Positions 1 through 6,509 of a stretch of DNA of 7,947 nucleotides are shown here, piece by piece. The position numbers and the translations under genes are program-made. This stretch comes from DAOTZS01 sp034434335 (GTDB lineage Bacteria; Chloroflexota; Anaerolineae; CG2-30-64-16). The notes beneath the pieces were generated by a model. The model did no database searches and had not been told where the DNA came from. It was given only the letters and a program-made list of their open reading frames with translations. The stretch lies in the NCBI GenBank assembly GCA_034434335.1, contig DAOTZS010000267.1, positions 1 through 7,947 on the forward strand. The letters are read 5' to 3'. Within the stretch, counting starts at the first letter, position 1. The number at the start of each line of letters is the position of its first letter.

Positions 1-784
1 AAAGCATCTGGATGGCGAAGATCACCAGTAGCCCCTGGAACATCCGCTTGAGGGTCATCGTGCGCATCCGTCCGCCCAGCCGTGGCCCTGCTTGCGCGCC
101 TATCAAAATGCCCAACGCGGTGGGGATCGCCACCTGAGGGTTGATGTAACCGCGGCCGTAGTAGATCAGCGCGCTGGTCGCTGCCGTCACACCGATCATG
201 AAATTGCTGGTGGCAATGGCTGCCTTGAGCGGAATGCCCATCACCAGCACCATGACAGGCACCTTGATGATCCCCCCACCGATCCCCAACAGCCCCGAGA
301 CGTTGCCGGCCAGAAAACTTGCCCCCAGCCCCAGGGGCAAATTCCGAACCCCATAGGAGACCATGGCGCCGGTGAGCGGGTCTGCAAACGAGGTGTCCAG
401 CACCCCAGTTGGCGTCGCGGCGGCCTCCTCCTTGGGCATGCGGCTCATACTATAAACCACGTACAGCAACACCAGCCCGAAGATGCCCTGCAAGACCCTA
501 GGGCTGATCAACACTGCCGTGATCCCGCCCGCCAGCGCGCCCAACGTGGTGGCCACTTCCAGCACCATTCCCAGGCGAGTGTGGGTCAGCCCACGGCCCA
601 CATACACCGCGCCAGCCGCCGACGAAGTGGCGATGACGCTGATGATCGTAGCTCCAATCGCAGTCTTGATCGGGATGCCCATGAACAGGGTAAATATGGG
701 GATCAACAATACACCGCCCCCGATCCCCAGCATACTACCCAGCATCCCCACCACGACTGCGACGAAGAAGATCCACCCAAACAT
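1..784 (-). CDS. TSUP family (TauE/SafE) membrane permease, 3' end cut by window
   Basis: Reading the minus strand from the ATG at 784 gives 261 uninterrupted codons that run off the left edge. The protein is very hydrophobic and built as two halves. Each half opens with the TSUP signature L-G-I-G-G-G (residues 19-24 and 166-171), followed by a Pro a few residues on and then G-I-P-[IL]-K-[TA]-A-I (36-43 and 183-190). This internal duplication is diagnostic of the sulfite exporter TauE/SafE family (PF01925), inner-membrane carriers of sulfite, sulfonates or other small organic anions; the substrate cannot be told here. The family is usually about 250-300 aa, so little is missing. A hydrophilic loop (about 115-140) links the halves. 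The start at 784 leaves a normal first helix, but there is no Shine-Dalgarno upstream: a strong hairpin ends 6 nt before the ATG. It lies 74 nt downstream of the binding-protein gene on the same strand and could be cotranscribed with it. Confidence 0.9.
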   Translation of the reverse strand, partial: MFGWIFFVAVVVGMLGSMLGIGGGVLLIPIFTLFMGIPIKTAIGATIISVIATSSAAGAVYVGRGLTHTRLGMVLEVATTLGALAGGITAVLISPRVLQGIFGLVLLYVVYSMSRMPKEEAAATPTGVLDTSFADPLTGAMVSYGVRNLPLGLGASFLAGNVSGLLGIGGGIIKVPVMVLVMGIPLKAAIATSNFMIGVTAATSALIYYGRGYINPQVAIPTALGILIGAQAGPRLGGRMRTMTLKRMFQGLLVIFAIQML

Positions 785-790
785 TTCGAT

Positions 791-847
791 GGGGGCAGGC
801 CTCGTGCCTGCCCCCGCGGTAGGGGCGGGCACGAGACCTATCCTACC
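791..847. repeat. Palindromic repeat doublet between binding protein and TSUP genes
   Basis: Positions 791-800 and 806-815 form a perfect 10-bp inverted repeat (GGGGGCAGGC / GCCTGCCCCC) around the loop CTCGT. A second, degenerate copy follows: GGTAGG at 818-823 pairs with CCTACC at 842-847, with GGGCACGAG inside. The two copies also pair with each other: 801-814 with 822-835 gives 13 Watson-Crick pairs and one G-T pair around a 7-nt loop. This competes with the first hairpin. It resembles REP/BIME-type intergenic palindromes. A terminator role is possible, but no T-tract follows on either strand. Confidence 0.65.
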
Positions 848-858
848 CCCTGTAACTT

Positions 859-1935
859 CTAACGGATATTCTTCTCCGCCAACTCGGCCAGCATCTCCAC
901 ATTTTCCTTGGAGGCAAAACCACCGCCGGTGTCGATATGCAGCCCAGAGAACCCGTAGATCTTGGTCAGGCAGATCTGCAGGATCGGCAGATAGCCCTGC
1001 AGCCAGGGCTGCTGGTCAATCACCAGGTCGGTCCAGCCGCCGCGGATCGCTGCCACCGTCGCCGGAGAAAGGTCGAACCCCGCGCCATAGATATCATCGG
1101 GGCCCTTGCCAGCGGCCTTGAGGTAGGTCTCCAGCGTTGCCGTCAGGCCACCATGATCAGTGACTACCAGTTTGACATCGGGGTGCGAGGAGACGTAACC
1201 GGTGAAGGTAGGCGTGCCGGCCGCGGGATCCTTGTTGGTGGCCGCATCGATCTCGATGTAGTCTACCACCAGGCCGGCCTCCTCCAGGGCATCAATCACG
1301 CCCTTGGTGCGCAGACCACGCGTTGGCTGCGACAGCAGGCCCCAAACCATCGCCCGATCCCCGGCCTTCAAGCCGAAGCGCTTAACCGCCTCCGCGCCCA
1401 GGGCATGGCCCGAACCATAGAGGTCCTGGCCCACATAGCCAAAGCCCACGCTGGCATACTTGGCCTCCGCCTGCGGCAGGGTGGTATTCTGGCTGGTGAC
1501 GATGATCCCCTTGGCGATCGCGTCATCAATCAGCGGATCGAAGGCCTCATCCCCTGGGTGCCCCATCACCGCGATGCCGTCCGGCTTGGTGGCCACTGCT
1601 TCCCGGAACTGCTGGATCATCTTCTGGGGATCCCAGTCTGACCACACGTAGTCCACTTTGGGGCCCAGGTCAGCCTCGGCCTGACGGGCGCCGTTGTACA
1701 CGTTCACCGCGAAGACGCCACCCTGTGGCCCGCCGGGGAAGAACACGATGCGGACGTTGGAGCACCATTTAGCCCCCTCCGCGGGCTTCGCTTCGGCCGG
1801 CGCAGCGGGAGCGGCCGGAGCGGCCGGTGCAGCCGGTGCCACCGCAGACGGCGGAACACACGCCGCTGCCATGGCCAATATCACGACGAGAAGCAACACA
1901 TGCAAGACACTGCGACGTACAGACCCCTTGAACAT
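859..1935 (-). CDS. Sugar-type ABC transporter solute-binding lipoprotein (Peripla_BP_4-like)
   Basis: A 358-aa exported lipoprotein. It has basic residues (K3, R7, R8), a hydrophobic core (10-22) and a lipobox ending at Cys26 (A-A-A-C). An Ala-Pro linker (33-47) is built on a 9-bp DNA period encoding A-P-A. The mature part, about 60-320, follows the ribose/galactose-binding pattern: a first strand (VRIVFF, 61-66), a helix with G82, D-P-Q-K-M-I-Q-Q-F (102-110), K-P-D-G-I-A-V (118-123), A-K-G-I-I-V (141-146), a second lobe starting near 190, and G-F-D-L-S-P-A-T-V-A-A-I-R-G-G (286-300) before Q-Q-P-W (308-311). The family captures sugars or related small solutes and hands them to an ABC permease. 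No permease or ATPase gene is in view; the next gene on the strand is a TSUP carrier. The start is fixed by AGGAGGT 5 nt upstream. A near-consensus promoter lies about 500 bp upstream. The ligand is unknown. Confidence 0.93.
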   Translation of the reverse strand: MFKGSVRRSVLHVLLLVVILAMAAACVPPSAVAPAAPAAPAAPAAPAEAKPAEGAKWCSNVRIVFFPGGPQGGVFAVNVYNGARQAEADLGPKVDYVWSDWDPQKMIQQFREAVATKPDGIAVMGHPGDEAFDPLIDDAIAKGIIVTSQNTTLPQAEAKYASVGFGYVGQDLYGSGHALGAEAVKRFGLKAGDRAMVWGLLSQPTRGLRTKGVIDALEEAGLVVDYIEIDAATNKDPAAGTPTFTGYVSSHPDVKLVVTDHGGLTATLETYLKAAGKGPDDIYGAGFDLSPATVAAIRGGWTDLVIDQQPWLQGYLPILQICLTKIYGFSGLHIDTGGGFASKENVEMLAELAEKNIR

Positions 1936-1940
1936 GGTTC

Positions 1941-1947
1941 ACCTCCT
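1941..1947 (-). promoter_or_regulatory. Ribosome binding site of the solute-binding protein
   Basis: The minus strand reads AGGAGGT at 1947-1941, 5 nt before the ATG at 1935. It is a near-perfect anti-16S match and fixes the start; it contrasts with the TSUP gene downstream, which has none. Confidence 0.85.
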
Positions 1948-2015
1948 CTGCTTGTAAGCGGGGCTAATACCGAAATCTCTGAACAGAGTTGCTGGCCAAA
2001 TGTCTTCAGAACCGG

Positions 2016-2200
2016 CTCTCACCCCCTTTCTCACCAGCATGAAGGGATGGTTCACATGCCCACAGCAATCGGCTGACGGTGAGAGATTCGGCCACCCACA
2101 TGGGCAGCTTAAGTGCCAGCCGATTCCGAACCATCTCAAGGCCCACACGAGGTGTGACATACTAGAGGAAATAGCCAGATCGCGCACCTGGCTGTGGGCA
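2016..2200. other. Cluster of nested and competing inverted repeats, possible structured leader RNA
   Basis: Perfect inverted repeats seen: GATGGTTC 2046-2053 with 2128-2135, extending to 10 pairs (2044-2137) with one G-T; AATCGGCTG 2067-2075 with CAGCCGATT 2117-2125, nested in the first; TGCCCACAGC 2057-2066 with GCTGTGGGCA 2191-2200; CTCTCACC 2016-2023 with GGTGAGAG 2078-2085; CACAC-GAG-GTGTG 2144-2156; AGCCAG 2173-2178 with CTGGCT 2188-2193. The last overlaps the 10-bp partner at 2191-2193, and the 10-bp pairing crosses the first stem, so they cannot all form simply. On the minus strand this lies in the predicted leader of the binding-protein gene. I recognise no known riboswitch class. 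Confidence 0.4.
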
Positions 2201-2235
2201 GATTGGGCACGAAGAGCAACTGTAACTATTCAGGC

Positions 2236-2376
<141 letters not shown>

Positions 2377-2409
2377 GAAAAGTTACGAACGGCTTTCGAT
2401 GCCGGCACC

Positions 2410-2438
2410 AGTATAATGACAAGGTTATGATTTGTCAA
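2410..2438 (-). promoter_or_regulatory. Sigma-70-type promoter for the solute-binding protein / TSUP genes
   Basis: The minus strand reads TTGACA (2438-2433), a 17-bp spacer, then TATACT (2415-2410): a consensus -35 box, one mismatch in the -10 box and ideal spacing. Transcription would start near 2403 and give a leader of about 468 nt before the ATG at 1935, unusually long for a bacterial gene. No better promoter is evident closer to the gene. Confidence 0.75.
2417..2437. promoter_or_regulatory. Operator-like 21-bp palindrome inside the minus-strand promoter
   Basis: TGACAA (2417-2422) and TTGTCA (2432-2437) are perfect inverted 6-bp arms separated by 9 bp. They overlap the -35 box and fill most of the spacer. 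This placement suits a dimeric repressor of a solute-inducible uptake gene. No regulator gene is in the window, so the protein that might bind is unknown. One arm coincides with the -35 consensus itself, so part of the match is not independent evidence. Confidence 0.5.
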
Positions 2439-2582
2439 AGGGCCCTGCCCTGCTGACCAGTGCGCTATGAAGGCGTGCGCAACACAAGCCCAGGGAGCCC
2501 GAGAGGCGCGACCTCGTTTCCCCCTGTCCTACATGCGGTGGCTTGCGTCGAACCGCGGCGCACGCCCCTATGAGCTCGCGCA

Positions 2583-2611
2583 TGGACAGTTCGTGCGATT
2601 TGGGCTACAAT
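2583..2611 (+). promoter_or_regulatory. Sigma-70-type promoter for the DUF362 / polyferredoxin pair
   Basis: TGGACA (2583-2588), a 17-bp spacer and TACAAT (2606-2611) match the sigma-70 consensus with one mismatch in each box. The predicted start near 2618 gives a short leader of about 33 nt before the ATG at 2651, with the ribosome binding site inside it. Confidence 0.7.
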
Positions 2612-2637
2612 ACGGGTTGCCAGCACAATCCCGTCAT

Positions 2638-2644
2638 AGGGAGG
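2638..2644 (+). promoter_or_regulatory. Ribosome binding site fixing the DUF362 gene start
   Basis: AGGGAGG at 2638-2644 lies 6 nt before the ATG at 2651. This rules for 2651 over an in-frame ATG at 2543, which lies upstream of the predicted promoter and would bury the Tat signal peptide. Confidence 0.85.
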
Positions 2645-2650
2645 CTTATC

Positions 2651-3688
2651 ATGTCAAGGTATCTTGGGCGACGCGAGTTTCTCAAACACCTCTTGCTATG
2701 GTCGGCTGCCGGCAGCGCTCTTGGCCTTGCCGGCTGTGGAACGGGCTCCGGGCCGGAGCCCTCCCCTGCTGTCCGGCCTTCAGAAGCGGCGGTCCCCTCC
2801 CCTACACCGGAGACCGAAGCCGGCCCGGCTCCCCTGGCACCCGCAACCCCGGCCGGCACGGCTCCGTACCCTGATGTGGCGGTAGCGCGCGGGCCAGGTG
2901 CCAGCCCGGCTGAGCTGACGCGCCGCGCCATCGCTGCACTGGGCGGCATCGAACGCTTCGTGAAACCCGGCCACGACGTCATCGTCAAGCCCAACATCTG
3001 CAACGCCTACCACGGCCCCGAATACGCCAGCACCACCAATCCCGAGGTCGTCGCCACCATTGTCTCCCTCTGCCTGGCGGCCGGCGCCCGCCGCGTGCGG
3101 GTGATGGACTACCCCTTCGGCGGCACACCTCAGGCCGCTTACGAGAAGAGCGGCATTGCCAGCGCCGTGGCGGCTGCCGGTGGCCAGATGGAGGTGATGA
3201 ACCGCATGAAATACCGCGCCACTCCTATCCCCGCCGGCAGGCGCATCAAGGAGTGGCAGGTCTACGGAGACATCCTCGACGCTGACGTGGTCATCAACGT
3301 CCCCATTGCCAAGGATCACAGCTCTGCCCGCCTGACCCTGGGTATGAAGAACCTGATGGGGGTCGTCGAGAACCGCACCGGGTTCCATGCGCGCGGTCTG
3401 CACCAGTGCATCGCCGACCTCAATACCCTGGTACGACCACAGCTCACCGTGGTGGACGCCGTCCGCATCCTGGTGGACAATGGTCCCACCGGCGGAAACT
3501 TGGACGACGTCAGGCAGACCGACACGGTCATTGCCAGCACCGATGTAGTCGCCGCCGACGCCTATGCGGCCACGCTGTTCGGGCTCCAGGGGCGGGACAT
3601 TGGCTATATCCGGCTCGGTGCTGAGATGGGGCTGGGCCGCCTGGACCTGGACGCCCTCAAGATCGAAGAGATAACGGTTGAGGCGTAG
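2651..3688 (+). CDS. DUF362 domain protein with Tat lipoprotein signal
   Basis: A 345-aa protein. The N-terminus carries a twin-arginine motif (R7-R8-E-F-L-K), a hydrophobic stretch (14-27) and a lipobox L-A-G-C ending at Cys29, so it should be exported folded by Tat and anchored by lipid. A Pro/Ala/Thr-rich linker spans about 31-72. The rest (about 74-345) is a DUF362 domain (PF04015), recognised from K-P-N-I-C (113-117), K-D-H-S-S (221-225), G-M-K-N-L-M-G (231-237), V-D-A (268-270) and A-D-A-Y-A (302-306). The family's biochemical function is not established. Some members carry ferredoxin cysteine motifs; this one has none, only scattered Cys (117, 141, 253). The next gene, a membrane polyferredoxin, begins one base after the stop, so the two are almost certainly cotranscribed, and the iron-sulfur centres of the presumed partnership sit there. 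A redox or cofactor-binding role outside the membrane is an inference. Confidence 0.92.
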   Translation: MSRYLGRREFLKHLLLWSAAGSALGLAGCGTGSGPEPSPAVRPSEAAVPSPTPETEAGPAPLAPATPAGTAPYPDVAVARGPGASPAELTRRAIAALGGIERFVKPGHDVIVKPNICNAYHGPEYASTTNPEVVATIVSLCLAAGARRVRVMDYPFGGTPQAAYEKSGIASAVAAAGGQMEVMNRMKYRATPIPAGRRIKEWQVYGDILDADVVINVPIAKDHSSARLTLGMKNLMGVVENRTGFHARGLHQCIADLNTLVRPQLTVVDAVRILVDNGPTGGNLDDVRQTDTVIASTDVVAADAYAATLFGLQGRDIGYIRLGAEMGLGRLDLDALKIEEITVEA

Positions 3689-3689
3689 G

Positions 3690-5207
3690 ATGCACACCCT
3701 GCGTCGCCTGCGGCCCTGGGTGCAACTGGTCGCCCTGCTGCTCTTCCTTGCCCTGCTGGTAGGGACGGGCAGGCCGGGATGGCCCACCAAGTGGATCTTC
3801 TTCGCGGACCCGCTAGCCGGTCTGGCCCACACCCTGGCTAGCCGCCACATCGTCACCGGCCTGCTGATCGGCAGCCTGATTGCCCTGCTCGTAGCCGTGG
3901 TCGGTGGCCGTATCTGGTGCGGTTGGCTCTGCCCCCTGGGCACGGCGCTTGATTGGATGCCCGCGCGGCGCAGCAAGCGCCACGAACCTGACCCCTTACC
4001 AGGCCTCCGTTCCTTCAAATACACCCTCCTGATCCTGATCCTGGCAGCGGCACTCCTGGGCAACCTGACCCTTTTAGTCCTTGACCCCCTCACTATTGCC
4101 TATCGCACTGCCGCAGTGGCAGTATGGCCCCCGCTCAACGCTCTGATTTCAGCCAGCGAGACGCTGCTATATCGCCTGCCGCTGCTCGCCGGGCTCATTG
4201 ATGCCTTCGAGGCAGCCCTGCGCGGGCCTTCTCTGCCCCCAGAGCAGCCTCGCTACGGTGCCATCCTGGCCGTTGCCCTGCTTTTCGTGGCCATCCTGGC
4301 TTTGAATGCCTGGCGTGCCCGGTTTTGGTGTCGCTACCTCTGTCCACTGGGTGGGCTGCTGGGGCTGGTGAGCAAGCTGGCATGGCTGCGGCGCACGGTA
4401 AGCGAGAGGTGCATCGAATGTGGACAGTGTGCCAGGGCGTGCCCCACCGGCACCATTGACCCAGACCGGCATTTCGCCAGCGACCCCGCCGAGTGCATCA
4501 TGTGCCTGGAGTGCGTGCCCGCCTGCCGCCAGCGGGGCCAGCTCTTCGTTGGCCACCTGCGGCCGGCCGCCTGGCAAGCCTACGACCCCTCTCGCCGGCA
4601 ACTGATCGCCGCGGCCGCCCTTGCTGTGGTCGGAGTCGGCCTGTCCCGCGCTGATCCGGCGCTGCGCAACACCCCAACGCGGCTGATCCGCCCACCGGGA
4701 GCAGACCAGTCCGATTTCATGGCGCGATGCATACGCTGTGGGCTCTGTCTCAAGGCCTGCCCGACCTCTGGCCTGCAGCCGGGGCAGGGCCAGGTGCCAT
4801 GGGCCGGGCTGTGGACACCTGTCCTGGTGCCTCGCCTGGGCCACTGCGACTATAGCTGTAATGCCTGTGGCCAGGTGTGCCCGGTAGGGGCCATCCCCCC
4901 TCTGCCGCTGGAGGAAAAGCGTCGTAGGGTCATCGGCCACGCCTACATAGACCGCAGCCGCTGCATCCCCTGGGTCGACAACCGCACCTGCCTGGTCTGC
5001 GAGGAGATGTGCCCCCTGCCTCAGAAGGCCATCTTCCTGGAGGATGTGGTGGTGGAGGACTATGATGGCACCCGGGTAGAGGTACGCCGGCCCTATGTGG
5101 TGCACGACCTCTGCATTGGCTGCGGGATCTGCGAAAACCGGTGCCCTCTCAACGGAGAAGCAGCTATTCGCGTCTATGCTCCAACGGAATTGGGCGCCGT
5201 AGGTTAA
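3690..5207 (+). CDS. Membrane polyferredoxin, NapH-NapG-like fusion with internal Tat motif
   Basis: A 505-aa protein. Residues 1-290 look like NapH/MauN: four membrane segments (about 10-27, 54-72, 110-133, 190-207), the two NapH-type motifs C-x3-C-P (C77/C81 and C214/C218), then two ferredoxin sites (C241/244/247/251 and C269/272/275/279). A fifth hydrophobic stretch (304-319) is preceded by S-R-R-Q-L-I (R302, R303), which looks like a Tat signal. Residues 330-495 look like NapG/MauM: the R-P-P-G-A opening (334-338) and four cluster sites (C347/350/353/357, C386/390/393/397, C425/434/437/441, C475/478/481/485). NapH and NapG normally are separate proteins that pass quinol electrons to periplasmic reductases; here they are joined. 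The start at 3690 has GAGG 6 nt upstream and lies one base after the DUF362 stop; a TTG at 3678 is less likely. No terminal oxidoreductase is visible nearby, so the electron acceptor is unknown. Confidence 0.92.
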   Translation: MHTLRRLRPWVQLVALLLFLALLVGTGRPGWPTKWIFFADPLAGLAHTLASRHIVTGLLIGSLIALLVAVVGGRIWCGWLCPLGTALDWMPARRSKRHEPDPLPGLRSFKYTLLILILAAALLGNLTLLVLDPLTIAYRTAAVAVWPPLNALISASETLLYRLPLLAGLIDAFEAALRGPSLPPEQPRYGAILAVALLFVAILALNAWRARFWCRYLCPLGGLLGLVSKLAWLRRTVSERCIECGQCARACPTGTIDPDRHFASDPAECIMCLECVPACRQRGQLFVGHLRPAAWQAYDPSRRQLIAAAALAVVGVGLSRADPALRNTPTRLIRPPGADQSDFMARCIRCGLCLKACPTSGLQPGQGQVPWAGLWTPVLVPRLGHCDYSCNACGQVCPVGAIPPLPLEEKRRRVIGHAYIDRSRCIPWVDNRTCLVCEEMCPLPQKAIFLEDVVVEDYDGTRVEVRRPYVVHDLCIGCGICENRCPLNGEAAIRVYAPTELGAVG

Positions 5208-5220
5208 GGGGAAGCGCGCC

Positions 5221-5242
5221 AGCCGCAGTCTCCTCCGCGGCT
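5221..5242. other. Short hairpin after the polyferredoxin gene
   Basis: AGCCGC (5221-5226) pairs with GCGGCT (5237-5242) across a 10-nt loop, 13 nt after the stop. No T-tract follows, so it is a poor intrinsic terminator. It is the only candidate end-of-transcript structure before the next promoter. Confidence 0.25.
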
Positions 5243-5266
5243 CAGGGCATAATCGCATATCATAAT

Positions 5267-5295
5267 TTGTCGTCCCTTGCCCGGCATGGTATGAT
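5267..5295 (+). promoter_or_regulatory. Sigma-70-type promoter for the PA14/SH3b genes
   Basis: TTGTCG (5267-5272), a 17-bp spacer and TATGAT (5290-5295), with an extended -10 TG one base upstream (TGG at 5287-5289). The leader would be about 23 nt. The ribosome binding site AAGGAG (5310-5315) follows, 9 nt before the ATG at 5325. An independent promoter here suggests the PA14/SH3b genes form a separate transcription unit from the iron-sulfur pair. Confidence 0.6.
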
Positions 5296-5324
5296 GCTAA
5301 CAAGCGATCAAGGAGCTGGTGCCC

Positions 5325-6461
5325 ATGAAGACCACCCGTATCCTCTGGCTCTTGCTGGCCTTGCTGGCTGTCGCCTTCCTGGGCGTCTCCGTGATCCAGG
5401 CGCAGGACGAAGGGCCGGTTGGCACAGTCAATGCTGCCGTGGTCAATGTCAGGTCTGGCCCCAGCACTGCCTATCCGATTATCACCCAGGCGACCCGCGG
5501 GAGCGTGTACCGCATCACCGGCCGTAATGCGGCCGGCACCTGGTGGCAGGTATGCTGTGTGAGGAACCGCAACGGCTGGATTTGGGCGCGACTGCTGACT
5601 GTCAAAGGGGATACTTCGGGCGTGCCCGTCGTTCCGGCACCACCCAGGCCCACACCCCGCCCTTCACCTCGACCCCAGCCAACGCCTACCCCCACTCCAC
5701 CTGCCGGCTGGCGAGGTGAGTACTTCAGCAACAAAGACCTGCGGGGCACGCCCGCCTTTGTGCGCTACGACCCGCAGATCTACTTCCGTTGGGGAACCGA
5801 GTCCCCTGGAGGCAATCTTCCCGCCACGAACTTTTCGGTGCGCTGGACCCAGGTGGTGAGCCTGGCCGCTGGCGATTACCGGTTCTTCGCCCAGGTTGAC
5901 GACGGCGTCCGCCTCTACCTGGATGGCCACCTGGTGATCAATGCCTGGCGGGATAGCCCTGTCTCCACCCAGGTGGGTGTTTTCGAGAAGGTTGGCCCCG
6001 GCCAGCACACCATCACGGTGGAATACTATCAGGCCAGCGGGGACGCGATCATCATTGTGTGGTGGGAAAGGGTGGGCGACTTCCCCGAGTGGCGCGCGGA
6101 ATATTTCAACGACATCTACCTGGAAGGGCCACCTCTCCTGGTGCGCAATGAGCCGGCCATAGACTTCAACTGGGGCCTTGGCTCGCCCGACCCCCGCGTG
6201 CCCACCGATAACTGGAGTGCTCGCTGGACGCGCTGTCTCCAACTGGATGCCGGCCACTACGACTTCTTTGCCCGTACCGCCGACGGTGTGCGCATCTACC
6301 TGGATGGCTGGCCGGTGCTGAACCACTGGTATGACAGCACAGGCTACGACATCTACCAGGGCTGGTCCTACCAGGTGCAGAGCGGTACACACTGCCTGAT
6401 TGTCGAGTACTATGCGCGGGGTGGTATTGCCTATGCCCAGGTCTGGTGGACCAGGCGTTAG
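5325..6461 (+). CDS. Secreted SH3b + double PA14 domain protein
   Basis: A 378-aa exported protein. A signal peptide (K2, R5, hydrophobic 6-24, likely cleavage after Ala26) is followed by a bacterial SH3 domain at about 32-93 (N-V-R-S-G-P-S at 41-47, G-W-I-W at 84-87). A Pro/Thr/Arg linker spans about 101-127. Two PA14 domains follow, at about 129-248 and 256-378, each starting W-R-x-E-Y-F and ending in V-W-W. PA14 domains often bind carbohydrate and SH3b domains often bind cell-wall components, so an envelope or adhesion role is likely; no catalytic domain is visible. The first PA14 has the Asp-Asp pair D192-D193 in V-D-D-G-V, which forms the calcium site of fungal PA14 lectins; the second has Ala319-Asp320. 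ATG 5325 is preferred over GTG 5319, which is only 3 nt from the Shine-Dalgarno. The next gene starts 48 nt downstream and is probably in the same operon. Confidence 0.92.
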   Translation: MKTTRILWLLLALLAVAFLGVSVIQAQDEGPVGTVNAAVVNVRSGPSTAYPIITQATRGSVYRITGRNAAGTWWQVCCVRNRNGWIWARLLTVKGDTSGVPVVPAPPRPTPRPSPRPQPTPTPTPPAGWRGEYFSNKDLRGTPAFVRYDPQIYFRWGTESPGGNLPATNFSVRWTQVVSLAAGDYRFFAQVDDGVRLYLDGHLVINAWRDSPVSTQVGVFEKVGPGQHTITVEYYQASGDAIIIVWWERVGDFPEWRAEYFNDIYLEGPPLLVRNEPAIDFNWGLGSPDPRVPTDNWSARWTRCLQLDAGHYDFFARTADGVRIYLDGWPVLNHWYDSTGYDIYQGWSYQVQSGTHCLIVEYYARGGIAYAQVWWTRR

Positions 6462-6496
6462 GCCGGCCAGGGTATACCTTATTGCCAACCCAATGC

Positions 6497-6503
6497 AAGG
6501 AGG
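6497..6503 (+). promoter_or_regulatory. Ribosome binding site that selects the GTG start at 6510
   Basis: AAGGAGG at 6497-6503 sits 6 nt before GTG 6510, ideal strength and spacing. A GTG two bases earlier (6508) runs straight into TGA, so it is not a start. This makes the downstream gene independently translated although it shares frame with the gene before it. Confidence 0.85.
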
Positions 6504-6509
6504 CCCAGT

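Noticed and set aside
92..862. 256-codon open frame on the plus strand
   Set aside because: Antisense to the TSUP gene; His/Arg/Gln-rich low-complexity translation typical of a shadow frame.
2412..2417. TATAAT on the plus strand as a second -10 box
   Set aside because: No acceptable -35 at 16-18 bp upstream. It is the reverse side of the minus-strand -10 element, which has a perfect -35.
2543..2650. Upstream ATG start for the DUF362 gene
   Set aside because: It would add 36 residues before a proper Tat lipoprotein signal and would start upstream of the predicted promoter; 2651 has a good ribosome binding site.
2780..4093. 437-codon open frame on the minus strand
   Set aside because: It lies opposite the DUF362 gene and the start of the polyferredoxin gene, both clearly coding. 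Its translation is rich in Arg/Gly/His with no domain pattern. Long antisense frames are expected in GC-rich genes.
4167..5303. 378-codon open frame on the minus strand
   Set aside because: Antisense to the cysteine-patterned polyferredoxin; no recognisable motif and no ribosome binding site seen.
5664..6488. 274-codon open frame on the minus strand
   Set aside because: Antisense shadow of the two PA14 domains.
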